The notes under the pieces are model-generated. The model was not told the DNA's origin, did not search any database, and saw only the letters and a program-made list of their open reading frames with translations. A program made the translations under genes and the position numbers. Shown here in pieces: positions 8,654 to 16,823 of a stretch of DNA of 64,000 nt. How positions within the stretch are numbered: position 1 is the first letter of the stretch; each line of letters starts with the position of its first letter. This stretch comes from Zoogloea sp. (GTDB lineage Bacteria; Pseudomonadota; Gammaproteobacteria; Burkholderiales; Rhodocyclaceae), in NCBI RefSeq assembly GCF_023150065.1, contig NZ_JAKLLN010000002.1, forward strand, positions 62,001-126,000, given 5' to 3'.

Positions 8654-9817
8654 ATGACCAAGCCTGATTTCTTGCCCGCTCTTCTGCCACCCTCTGCGGC
8701 GGCGCTTCTTGTGTGCCTGCTGGCGGCGTGTTCCGCCCAGGAGGCGCCTCCGCCGGTGGCCGAGGCGCCGCTGGTGTCCACCCTCCGCGTGCAGCCCCGC
8801 ACGCTGCAGACCGATGACGACCTGCCCGGCCGGGTGGCGGCGGTGCGTACCGCGGAGATCCGTCCTCAGGTCGGGGGCATCGTGCAGCGCCGGCTCTTCG
8901 AGCAGGGGGCGGAGGTGAAGGCCGGGCAGGTATTGTTCCAGATCAACCCGGCGCCCTTCAAGGCAGAGGTGGACAACGCCGAGGCCAGCCTGAAGCGCGC
9001 GGTCGCCGCCCTGGAGCGGGCCCGTCAGCAGACCCAGCGGCTGGAGCCGCTGGTGGATGCCGACGCGGTGAGCCGCCAGCTCTACGACGATGCCCTGTCC
9101 CAGCGCAACCAGGCCGCCGCCGAGGTGGATCAGGCCCGTGCCCAGCTTGCCCGGCGGCGCCTCGACCTGGAGTTCGCCACCGTCCGCGCGCCCATCGGCG
9201 GGCGCATCGGCGAGGAGATGGTGACCGAGGGGGCGCTGGTGGCGAGCAATGACGCCACGCCCATGGCCCGCATCCAGCAGATCGATCAGGTGTATGTGGA
9301 CGTGCGCCAGCCTGCCTCCATGCTCGACGCCATCCGGGCGTCGGCCGGGCGGGAGGGCGAGGCCCCGGGCCGGGTGAGCATCCTGGATGCCCAGGGCCGG
9401 CCCTACCCGGTGGGCGGCCGTGTCCTGTTCTCCGGCGTCAATGTGGATGTGGGGACGGGGGATGTGGTGCTGCGGATTCGCGTGGATAACCCGGCGCGGC
9501 ACCTGCTGCCGGGCATGTTCGTGCGGGCCCAGGTGCCCCGGGGCGGGCCGGTGGAGGGCATCTCGGTGCCCCAGCAGGCGGTGGTGCGGGCCGGCGACGG
9601 CCAGCCCCGGGTGTGGACGCTGGACGCCGCGGGCAAGGCACGCCAGCACATCGTGCGGGTGGGCAAGGTGAAGGCCGGCGAGTACCCGGTCGAATCCGGC
9701 CTGGCGGCGGGCGACACGCTGGTGGTGGAGGGGCAGGATCGGCTTCGCGTCGGTGAGCCCGCCCGGGCGCAGGCCTGGTCCGACGGGGCCGCCAAAGCGG
9801 CGACCGCCGCGCGCTGA
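8654..9817 (+). CDS. RND efflux periplasmic adaptor (membrane fusion protein, AcrA/MexA type)
   Basis: 387 residues with a lipoprotein signal (LLVCLLAAC, lipid-modified Cys26). It then has the membrane-fusion-protein order: a beta-barrel/lipoyl half (PGRVAAVRTAEIRPQVGGIVQRRLFEQGAEVKAG), an alpha-helical hairpin (about 95-165), the second lipoyl half (APIGGRIGEEMVTEGALV) and the membrane-proximal domain. It bridges the inner-membrane pump and the outer-membrane channel encoded by the next two genes, 12 and 0 bases apart. The pump substrate cannot be read from sequence. Confidence 0.93.
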   Translation: MTKPDFLPALLPPSAAALLVCLLAACSAQEAPPPVAEAPLVSTLRVQPRTLQTDDDLPGRVAAVRTAEIRPQVGGIVQRRLFEQGAEVKAGQVLFQINPAPFKAEVDNAEASLKRAVAALERARQQTQRLEPLVDADAVSRQLYDDALSQRNQAAAEVDQARAQLARRRLDLEFATVRAPIGGRIGEEMVTEGALVASNDATPMARIQQIDQVYVDVRQPASMLDAIRASAGREGEAPGRVSILDAQGRPYPVGGRVLFSGVNVDVGTGDVVLRIRVDNPARHLLPGMFVRAQVPRGGPVEGISVPQQAVVRAGDGQPRVWTLDAAGKARQHIVRVGKVKAGEYPVESGLAAGDTLVVEGQDRLRVGEPARAQAWSDGAAKAATAAR

Positions 9818-9829
9818 GGAGGATCGCCC

Positions 9830-12800
9830 ATGCCCCGTTTTTTCATCGACCGGCCGATCTTTGCCTGGGTGGTGGCCCTGTTCATCATCCTGCTGGGCCT
9901 CATCGCCATTCCCCAACTGCCCATCGCCCGCTACCCCACCGTCGCTCCGCCGACGGTGAGCATCTACGCCACCTACCCCGGGGCCACCCCCCGCACCATG
10001 AACGATGCGGTGGTGGGGCTCATCGAGCGGGAGCTGTCCAGCGTCCGCAATCTGCTGTACTTCGAGTCCTCGACGGACACCTCCGGTGCGGCCGAGATCC
10101 GCGCCACCTTCAAGCCCGGCACCAACCCGGAAATGGCCCAGGTGGACGTGCAGAACCGCATCAAGGCCATTGAGCCGCGCCTGCCGGTGGTGGTGCGCCA
10201 GAACGGCCTCCGGCTGGAGTCCGCCGCGTCGTCCTTCCTGATGATCGTGGGCGTCAAGTCGGTGGACGGGCAGTTCGACGAGGTGGCCCTCAGCGACTAC
10301 CTGGCCCGCAACGTGGTGGAGGAATTGCGGCGCATCGAGGGGGTCGGCCGGGTGCAGCTGTTTGGCGCCGAGCGGGCCATGCGGATCTGGGTCGATCCGG
10401 CCCGGCTGCTCTCCTACAAGCTCTCCATGAGTGACCTGAGCGACGCGGTGGGCCGCCAGAACGTGCAGATCGCCCCGGGCCGGGTGGGGGGCGCGCCCAC
10501 CGTCGAAGGCCAGCGGGTGACCGTGCCGGTGACGGTGCAGGGGCAGCTGCGCACGCCGGAGGAATTCGCCGCCATCGTGCTCAAGGCCAATCCGGACGGG
10601 TCCAAGGTGGTGATGGGCGATGTGGCCCGGGTGGAGCTGGGTGCCCAGTCCTACGCCGAGACCATCCGCGAGAACGGCCAGCCGGCCTCGGCGCTGGCGG
10701 TGCAGCTGGCCCCCGGTGCGAACGCGGTGCGCACCGCGGCGGCAGTGCATGCGCGCATGGCCGAGCTGTCCCGCGCCATGCCCGCGGGCATCAGCTATTC
10801 CGTGCCCTTCGACACGGCGCCCTTCGTGCAGATCTCCATCGAGAAGGTGGCGCAGACCCTGCTCGAGGCCATGGTGCTGGTGTTCCTGGTGATGTACCTG
10901 TTCCTGCAGAACGTCCGCTACACGCTGATCCCGGCCATCGTCGCGCCCATCGCGCTGCTGGGCACCTTTGCGGTGATGCTGGTGGCGGGTTTCTCGATCA
11001 ACGTGCTCACCATGTTCGGCATGGTGCTGGCCATCGGCATCATCGTGGACGACGCCATCGTGGTAGTGGAGAACGTGGAGCGCCTGATGGCCTCGGAAGG
11101 GCTGGGGCCGCGGGAGGCCACGCTCAAGGCGATGAAGGAAATCACCGGCGCGGTGATCGGCATCACCCTGGTGCTGATCGCGGTGTTCATTCCGATGGCC
11201 TTCGCCAGCGGGTCGGTGGGGGTCATCTACCGCCAGTTCACCCTGTCCATGGCGGTGGCGATCCTGTTCTCGGCCTTCCTGGCCTTGAGCCTGACCCCGG
11301 CCCTGTGCGCCACGCTGCTCCATCCCCACGCGGGGCATGCTGCCCAGCGGGGTTTCTTCGGCTGGTTCAACCAGGGCTTTGCGCGCATGGAGCGTCGCTA
11401 CGCGGGCGGCGTGCAGGGGCTGCTGCTGCGCAGCGGCCGGGTCATGCTGGTGTTTGCCGCCCTGGTGGGGGCCCTGTCCTTCGGGCTGGGGGCGCTGCCC
11501 TCCGCCTTTCTGCCGGAGGAGGATCAGGGGTATTTCATGACCTCCATCCAGCTGCCCTCCGACGCCACGACCGAGCGTACCCTGGAGGTGGTCAGGACCT
11601 TCGAGGCCCACGCCTCGACGCGTCCGGGCATTGCCTCCGAGCAGGCCGTGCTGGGCTTCAGCTTCTCGGGTTCGGGCCCCAACGCGGCCATCGTGTTCTC
11701 CAACATGAAGCCCTGGGGCGAGCGCAACGGCGCCACCGCCGCCGAAGAGGTGGCCCTGGCCCAGGGCGCCATGGCCGGCACGCCGGAGGGCATGGTGATG
11801 AACCTCATGCCGCCCGCCATCGAAGAGCTGGGCACCTCGTCGGGCTTCGCCATGCGTCTGCAGGACCGGGCCAACCAGGGCTTCGACGCCCTCATGAAGG
11901 CCCAGGAGACCCTGCTCGGCCTGGCCGCGGAGAGCCCGGTGTTTGGCATGGTGTATCCGGAAGGCCTGCCCCCGGGCAGCAGCGTCCGGCTCGACATCGA
12001 CCGCCAGAAGGCGGAGGCGCTGGGTGTGTCCTTTGCCGCGATCAGCGACACCCTGTCCATCGCCATGGGCTCCCTCTACGTGAATGACTTTCCCAACGCC
12101 GGGCGCATGCAGCAGGTCATCGTCCAGGCGGACGCCCGGGCCCGGATGCAGGTGGATGACATTCTCAAGCTCTACGTGCGCAATGCGGCGGGGGGCATGG
12201 TGCCCCTGGGTGAGGTGGTGAACCCCGTCTGGGCGGACGCGCCGCTGCAGATGCTGCGCTACCAGGGCTATCCCGCCGTGCGCATCTCCGGCGCGGCGGC
12301 CCCCGGGGTGTCGAGCGGTGAGGCCATGGCCGAGATGGAGCGGCTAGCGGCCAGGCTGCCGCCGGGCTTCGCCATCGAATGGACCGGGCAGTCGCTGCAG
12401 GAGCGCCAGTCCGCCGCCCAGGCGCCGGTGTTGATGGCCCTGTCGATGCTGGTCGTCTTCCTGGTGCTGGCGGCGCTCTACGAGAGCTGGGCGATTCCCC
12501 TGGCCGTGATGCTGGTGGTGCCCCTGGGGCTGATCGGCGCCGTGCTGGCGGTGGGCGTGCGCGGCCTGCCCAATGACGTGTTCTTCAAGGTGGGCATGAT
12601 CACCGTGATCGGTCTGTCGGCCAAGAACGCCATCCTCATCATCGAGTTCGCCAAGCAGCTGCGGGAGCAGGGCATGGGCCTGGTGGAGGCCGCCGTGCAG
12701 GCGTCCCGCCTGCGGCTGCGGCCCATCCTGATGACGTCCCTCGCCTTTGCGCTGGGGGTGGTGCCGCTGATGCTGGCCACCGGCGCCAGTGCCGAAACCC

Positions 12801-12949
12801 AGCATGCCATCGGTACGGGCGTGTTTGGCGGGATGGTCAGCGCCACGGTGCTGGCGGTGTTCTTCGTGCCGGTCTTCTTTGTGTTTGTCCTCGGTCTGCA
12901 CGGGCGCCTCCAGCGTCTGTTCCGGCGCGGGGCTGTCGTGGAGCGCTGA
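9830..12949 (+). CDS. RND multidrug efflux pump, inner-membrane subunit (HAE1, AcrB/MexB type)
   Basis: 1039 residues, the usual AcrB size. It starts MPRFFIDRPIFAWVVALFIIL (first membrane helix). Two large periplasmic loops alternate with twelve membrane helices. The proton-relay acidic pair lies in GIIVDDAIVVVENVERLM, and family motifs such as YPTVAPPTVSI and FAKQLREQGMG are visible. As a trimer it extrudes hydrophobic compounds using the proton gradient. It is preceded by GGAGG and followed directly by the outer-membrane channel gene, so the three genes form a complete tripartite operon. Confidence 0.95.
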   Translation: MPRFFIDRPIFAWVVALFIILLGLIAIPQLPIARYPTVAPPTVSIYATYPGATPRTMNDAVVGLIERELSSVRNLLYFESSTDTSGAAEIRATFKPGTNPEMAQVDVQNRIKAIEPRLPVVVRQNGLRLESAASSFLMIVGVKSVDGQFDEVALSDYLARNVVEELRRIEGVGRVQLFGAERAMRIWVDPARLLSYKLSMSDLSDAVGRQNVQIAPGRVGGAPTVEGQRVTVPVTVQGQLRTPEEFAAIVLKANPDGSKVVMGDVARVELGAQSYAETIRENGQPASALAVQLAPGANAVRTAAAVHARMAELSRAMPAGISYSVPFDTAPFVQISIEKVAQTLLEAMVLVFLVMYLFLQNVRYTLIPAIVAPIALLGTFAVMLVAGFSINVLTMFGMVLAIGIIVDDAIVVVENVERLMASEGLGPREATLKAMKEITGAVIGITLVLIAVFIPMAFASGSVGVIYRQFTLSMAVAILFSAFLALSLTPALCATLLHPHAGHAAQRGFFGWFNQGFARMERRYAGGVQGLLLRSGRVMLVFAALVGALSFGLGALPSAFLPEEDQGYFMTSIQLPSDATTERTLEVVRTFEAHASTRPGIASEQAVLGFSFSGSGPNAAIVFSNMKPWGERNGATAAEEVALAQGAMAGTPEGMVMNLMPPAIEELGTSSGFAMRLQDRANQGFDALMKAQETLLGLAAESPVFGMVYPEGLPPGSSVRLDIDRQKAEALGVSFAAISDTLSIAMGSLYVNDFPNAGRMQQVIVQADARARMQVDDILKLYVRNAAGGMVPLGEVVNPVWADAPLQMLRYQGYPAVRISGAAAPGVSSGEAMAEMERLAARLPPGFAIEWTGQSLQERQSAAQAPVLMALSMLVVFLVLAALYESWAIPLAVMLVVPLGLIGAVLAVGVRGLPNDVFFKVGMITVIGLSAKNAILIIEFAKQLREQGMGLVEAAVQASRLRLRPILMTSLAFALGVVPLMLATGASAETQHAIGTGVFGGMVSATVLAVFFVPVFFVFVLGLHGRLQRLFRRGAVVER

Positions 12950-14332
12950 ATGATGCGTCTGCTTCCCCTGAGTCTTGTCCTGGCGCTGGCGGGGTGTTCC
13001 CTGGTGCCGCCCCTGCCGGCGCAGGAGGCCGGCTTGCCCGCCACCTACGCCGACGCGCCCCTGCACGACGGCCATGGCGCCGATCTCGGCTGGCGGGAAA
13101 TGTTTGGCGACCTGCGCCTGCAGGCCCTGGTGCGTCTGGCCCTCGCCAACAACCGCGATCTGCGGGTCGCCGTTGCCAATGTCGAGGCCGCGCGCGCCCT
13201 GTACGGCATCGAGCGCAGCGCCTTGCTGCCGCGGGTGGATGCCCGCAGCACCCTGGGCCGGGAGCGGGTGGCCGCCACCGGGAGTGGCCCCGCGGTGGTG
13301 CAGGGCAGCGATGCCGCCGGCCTCGTCCTGAGCGCCTTCGAGATTGACCTGTTCGGTCGGGTGAGGGCCTTGTCCGACGCCGCCCAGGCACGCTATCTGG
13401 CCAGTGCGGAGGGCTCCCGGGCGGTCCGCATCAGCCTGGTGGCAGCCGTGGCGGATGCGTACCTGGAGGAGCGGCTGGCCGTGGAGCAGCTCCACCTCAC
13501 CGAGACCACCCTTGCGGACTGGCAGCAGTCCCTGTCCCTGGCGCGCCTGCTCAAGGACGCCAAGCAGAACAGCGGCCTCGACGTGGCCCAGGCCGAAGGG
13601 CAGGTGGCTTCCGCCGAGGCCGATCTGGAAAGCCGCCGCCGGGATCTGGCCCAGGCCCGCAACGCGTTGACCCTGCTGCTGGGGGCCGCGCCGCCGGATG
13701 ATCTGCCGGCCGGGCGGCCGCTGGCGGAGCAGCCCATCCGCACCCTCCTGCCGGCGGGCCTGCCGTCCGACCTGCTGCTGCGCCGGCCCGATCTGCGTCA
13801 GGCCGAGCAGGCCCTGCGGGCGGCCAATGCGGATCTCGGCGCGGCCCGGGCGGCGTTCTTTCCCACCCTGTCGTTGACGGCCAGCCTGGGCTACGCCAGC
13901 CCGGCGCTGGGCAGTCTGTTCAAGGGCAGCCAGCTGGCCTGGGGATTCACCCCCCAGCTCACCCAGCCGCTCTTCACCAACGGCCGCCTCTCCGCCGGGC
14001 GGGATCTGGCCGAGGCCCGCCGGACGGCGGCGGTGGCCGAGTACGAAAAGACCATCCAGACGGCCTTCAGGGAGGTGTCCGACGGTCTCTCCGCCAGTTC
14101 CACTCTCGATGCCCAGCTGCGGGCGCAGGTGCGGGTGGTGGCCAGCGCCGAGCGTCGTCGGGATCTGTCCAATCTCCGCTACCGTGCCGGGCAGGATAGC
14201 CGGCTGGAGCTCCTCGACGCCCAGCGGCAGGCCTACGCGGCCCGGCAGGGCGTGCTCACCCTGCGCCGCGCGGTGTTCAAGAACGCGCTGTCCCTCTACA
14301 AGGCGCTGGGGGGCGGGCTGTCGGAGGGCTGA
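12950..14332 (+). CDS. Outer-membrane efflux channel lipoprotein (OprM/NodT family)
   Basis: 460 residues with a lipoprotein signal (LVLALAGCSLVPP, Cys16). Two tandem outer-membrane efflux repeats follow, with the conserved motifs NRDLRVAVANVEAARA, the gating-region DLFGRV, and LLLRRPDLRQAEQALRAANADLGAARAAFFPTLSL. The trimeric channel completes the export path with the adaptor and pump upstream. The ATG directly abuts the pump stop codon, and a second ATG one codon later is equally possible. Full length. Confidence 0.93.
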   Translation: MMRLLPLSLVLALAGCSLVPPLPAQEAGLPATYADAPLHDGHGADLGWREMFGDLRLQALVRLALANNRDLRVAVANVEAARALYGIERSALLPRVDARSTLGRERVAATGSGPAVVQGSDAAGLVLSAFEIDLFGRVRALSDAAQARYLASAEGSRAVRISLVAAVADAYLEERLAVEQLHLTETTLADWQQSLSLARLLKDAKQNSGLDVAQAEGQVASAEADLESRRRDLAQARNALTLLLGAAPPDDLPAGRPLAEQPIRTLLPAGLPSDLLLRRPDLRQAEQALRAANADLGAARAAFFPTLSLTASLGYASPALGSLFKGSQLAWGFTPQLTQPLFTNGRLSAGRDLAEARRTAAVAEYEKTIQTAFREVSDGLSASSTLDAQLRAQVRVVASAERRRDLSNLRYRAGQDSRLELLDAQRQAYAARQGVLTLRRAVFKNALSLYKALGGGLSEG

Positions 14333-14360
14333 CGGAAATTCCCCCATTTGTGGCAGCGGT

Positions 14361-14394
14361 CAGAAGTCGATCTGGTTGGAGGTGCTGACTTCTG
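14361..14394 (+). terminator. Possible hairpin after the efflux operon
   Basis: Inverted repeat CAGAAGTC / GACTTCTG with an 18-base spacer, 29 bases after the channel stop codon and followed by TTTC. It may be a weak terminator or attenuator before the kdpD-like gene. The U-run is short. Confidence 0.35.
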
Positions 14395-14557
14395 TTTCGG
14401 GGGCGTGCCGCCAGGCACTACGCCGGGCCGCTGTTCATCTACACCGGGATGCGCTGGGGCAGGAACGACCGCGATAGCGGCGTTTACGCCTTTTTTATGG
14501 AAGCGGTGCAACAATTTCCCCGTGCTCCTCCGAGGGGCTGTCCCATGGGGAGAGTTG

Positions 14558-16114
14558 ATGTCGTCGTCCATCCTGCTGACTGAAGACCGCAAGCGCTCCG
14601 CGGGGGGGCGCTATGGGCTGGCGGTGCTGGCCTGCGGGGTGGTGGTGCTGGGCCTGCTGCCCTTCCGCACCCATCTCGATCTGCCCAACACGGTGATGTT
14701 CTTTCTGCTGACCGTGGTGGTGGTGGCCTTGATGGCCGGGCGCGGGCCGGCCGTGCTGGCTTCGGTGCTCGGCGTGGCCCTGTTCGATTTCCTGTTCGTG
14801 CCGCCGCGCTTCTCCTTCGAGGTCAGCCACGCGCCGCATCTGCTCACCTTTGCCGTGATGCTGGTGGTCTCGCTGATCGTCGGTCAGCTCACCGCCGGCC
14901 TGCGCGCCCAGGCCCGCGAGGCGGCGCGCCGGGAGCGGGTGGCGCGGGGGCTGTACGGCCTGGCCCGGGAGCTGGCCGGCGCCATGGTGGTGGAGCAGGT
15001 GGATGAGTCGGTGGCGCGCTTTCTGCAGGATCAGTGGCAGGCCCCCTGTCGTCTGCTGTTGCCGGCGCCGGACGAGGGGCTGCGGGCGGTGGGGGAGCGC
15101 AGTGGCCCCTTCCTGGACGCCGGCTCGGCGCTGCTGACCCAGGCCCGTAGTGGCCTGCGTCCCCTGCGGGTGCCCGCCGGGGGTGGCTCCGGCCATCTGC
15201 ATGCCCTGCCTCTGGCCGGCGCCACCCGCAACCGGGGCGTGCTGATGGTGGTGCTGGAGGAGGACGACGACGACATCGGGCCCCTGCTGGCGGTGCTGGC
15301 CGCCCTGGTGAGCACGGCGGTGGAACGCCTGCATTTTGTCGAGGTGGCCCAGGCGGCCCAGCTGGAGGCCGAATCGGCGCGCCTGCGCAGCTCCATCCTG
15401 TCGGCCCTGTCCCACGACGTGCGTACCCCGCTGACCGCGCTTTATGGGCTGGCCGATTCCCTGGTGGTGGGGCCACCGCCCCTGCCCGACGAGGCCCGGG
15501 ACATCGCCGGGGCCATCCGCGACCAGGCCCTGCGGGTCAATGGCATGGTCGGCAACCTTCTCGACATGGCCCGCCTGCAGAGCGGGCCGGTCCGCCTGCG
15601 CAAGGAGTGGCAGCCGGTGGAGGAGGTGGTGGGGGCCAGCCTGCAGCTGCTCGGCCGAGCCCTGGACGGGCACCCGCTGCGGGTGCTGGGGTTGGCGACG
15701 CTGCCGCTGCTGGAGTTTGATGCGGTGCTGATCGAGCGGGTCTTCTGCAATCTGCTGGAGAACGCCGCCAAGTATTCACCGCCGGGTTCGCCCATCGTCC
15801 TCTCGGCCATCGCCGGCCCGTCCATGGTGGAGCTGCAGGTGGCGAGCGGGGGCGATGGCTTTCCGCCGGACAAGCTGGACAAGGTGTTCGGGCTGTTCGA
15901 GCGCGGTCAGCCCGAGACGGCGGTACCCGGCATGGGCATCGGGCTGGCCATCTGCCGGGCCATCGTCGAGGCCCACGGGGGCCGCATCCGCGCCTTCAAT
16001 CCCGCAGAGGGCGGGGGCTGCGTGGCCTTCTGCCTGCCCCTGGGCAACCCGCCGCCCATCGAGTCCGAAATGCTGGAACCCGAGACCCTGCCGGTGCAAG
16101 GGGAGGGGACATGA
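14558..16114 (+). CDS. N-terminally short KdpD-like sensor histidine kinase (DUF4118)
   Basis: 518 residues against about 890 for E. coli KdpD. It has the four-helix DUF4118 membrane domain (about 18-112), a GAF-like region (130-265), then HisKA with His286 (LSALSHDVRTPLTALYG) and HATPase (NLLENAAKYSPPG; GMGIGLAICRAIVEAHGG). The cytoplasmic KdpD and Usp domains that sense K+ and stress in canonical KdpD are missing. The ATG at 14558 follows GGGGAGAG; upstream extensions are not family-like. It overlaps kdpE by 4 bases and leads into kup, so potassium control is likely, with a changed input. Confidence 0.85.
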   Translation: MSSSILLTEDRKRSAGGRYGLAVLACGVVVLGLLPFRTHLDLPNTVMFFLLTVVVVALMAGRGPAVLASVLGVALFDFLFVPPRFSFEVSHAPHLLTFAVMLVVSLIVGQLTAGLRAQAREAARRERVARGLYGLARELAGAMVVEQVDESVARFLQDQWQAPCRLLLPAPDEGLRAVGERSGPFLDAGSALLTQARSGLRPLRVPAGGGSGHLHALPLAGATRNRGVLMVVLEEDDDDIGPLLAVLAALVSTAVERLHFVEVAQAAQLEAESARLRSSILSALSHDVRTPLTALYGLADSLVVGPPPLPDEARDIAGAIRDQALRVNGMVGNLLDMARLQSGPVRLRKEWQPVEEVVGASLQLLGRALDGHPLRVLGLATLPLLEFDAVLIERVFCNLLENAAKYSPPGSPIVLSAIAGPSMVELQVASGGDGFPPDKLDKVFGLFERGQPETAVPGMGIGLAICRAIVEAHGGRIRAFNPAEGGGCVAFCLPLGNPPPIESEMLEPETLPVQGEGT

Positions 16115-16797
16115 AGGACGCGATGATCCTGCTCATCGAGGATGAGCGCCAGATCCGCCGCTTTGTGCGCGGTGCCCTGGAGAAGGAGAGCCTGCGGGTG
16201 AGCGAGGCGGAGACCCTGCGCGAAGGCCTGCTCGAGGCCGGGCGCTGTCAGCCCGAGCTGGTGATCCTGGACCTGGGCCTGCCCGATGGGGACGGCAGCC
16301 GGTTCGTGGCGGATTTCCGGGCTTGGTCGTCGGCGCCGGTGCTGGTGCTGTCGGCCCGGTCCACCGAGCACGACAAGATCGGGGTGCTCGACGCGGGGGC
16401 GGACGACTACCTGACCAAGCCCTTCTCCATCGGCGAACTCCTGGCCCGGGTGCGGGCGCTGCTGCGGCGCGGCCGGGGGCGGCCCGACACCGAGGCCGCC
16501 CGGGTGGTGTTCGGCGAGGTGGAGGTGGATTTCTCCCTGCATAGGGTGCAGCGCCGGGGCGAGGCGGTGCGCCTCACCCCCCTCGAATACCGCCTGCTGG
16601 CGGTGCTGGCCGCCAATGCCGGCAAGGTCATGACCCACCGCCAGCTGCTCCAGGCGGTGTGGGGCCAGGCCACGGGCGACAACAGCCACTACCTGCGCAT
16701 CTACGTGGGCCATCTGCGCCACAAGCTCGAAGACGATCCGGCGCAGCCGCGCCACTTCCTCACCGAGACCGGGGTCGGCTACCGGTTTCAACTCTAG
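16111..16797 (+). CDS. OmpR-family response regulator, KdpE-like
   Basis: 228 residues. The receiver has the ED acidic pair near residues 10-11 and phospho-accepting Asp54 (LVILDLGLPDGDGSRFV). The winged-helix output domain ends TETGVGYRFQL, as in KdpE. The start overlaps the kinase stop (ATGA). The kup gene begins 26 bases downstream, so this pair probably controls potassium uptake through Kup, and possibly a kdpFABC operon elsewhere, which cannot be judged here. Confidence 0.9.
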   Translation: MKDAMILLIEDERQIRRFVRGALEKESLRVSEAETLREGLLEAGRCQPELVILDLGLPDGDGSRFVADFRAWSSAPVLVLSARSTEHDKIGVLDAGADDYLTKPFSIGELLARVRALLRRGRGRPDTEAARVVFGEVEVDFSLHRVQRRGEAVRLTPLEYRLLAVLAANAGKVMTHRQLLQAVWGQATGDNSHYLRIYVGHLRHKLEDDPAQPRHFLTETGVGYRFQL

Positions 16798-16823
16798 TCG
16801 TACGGTCTCCCGCGGAGTCACTC

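Noticed and set aside
8519..11611. A 1030-codon open frame on the minus strand
   Set aside because: It is antisense to the RND adaptor and pump genes and has the His/Gly-rich composition of a shadow frame.
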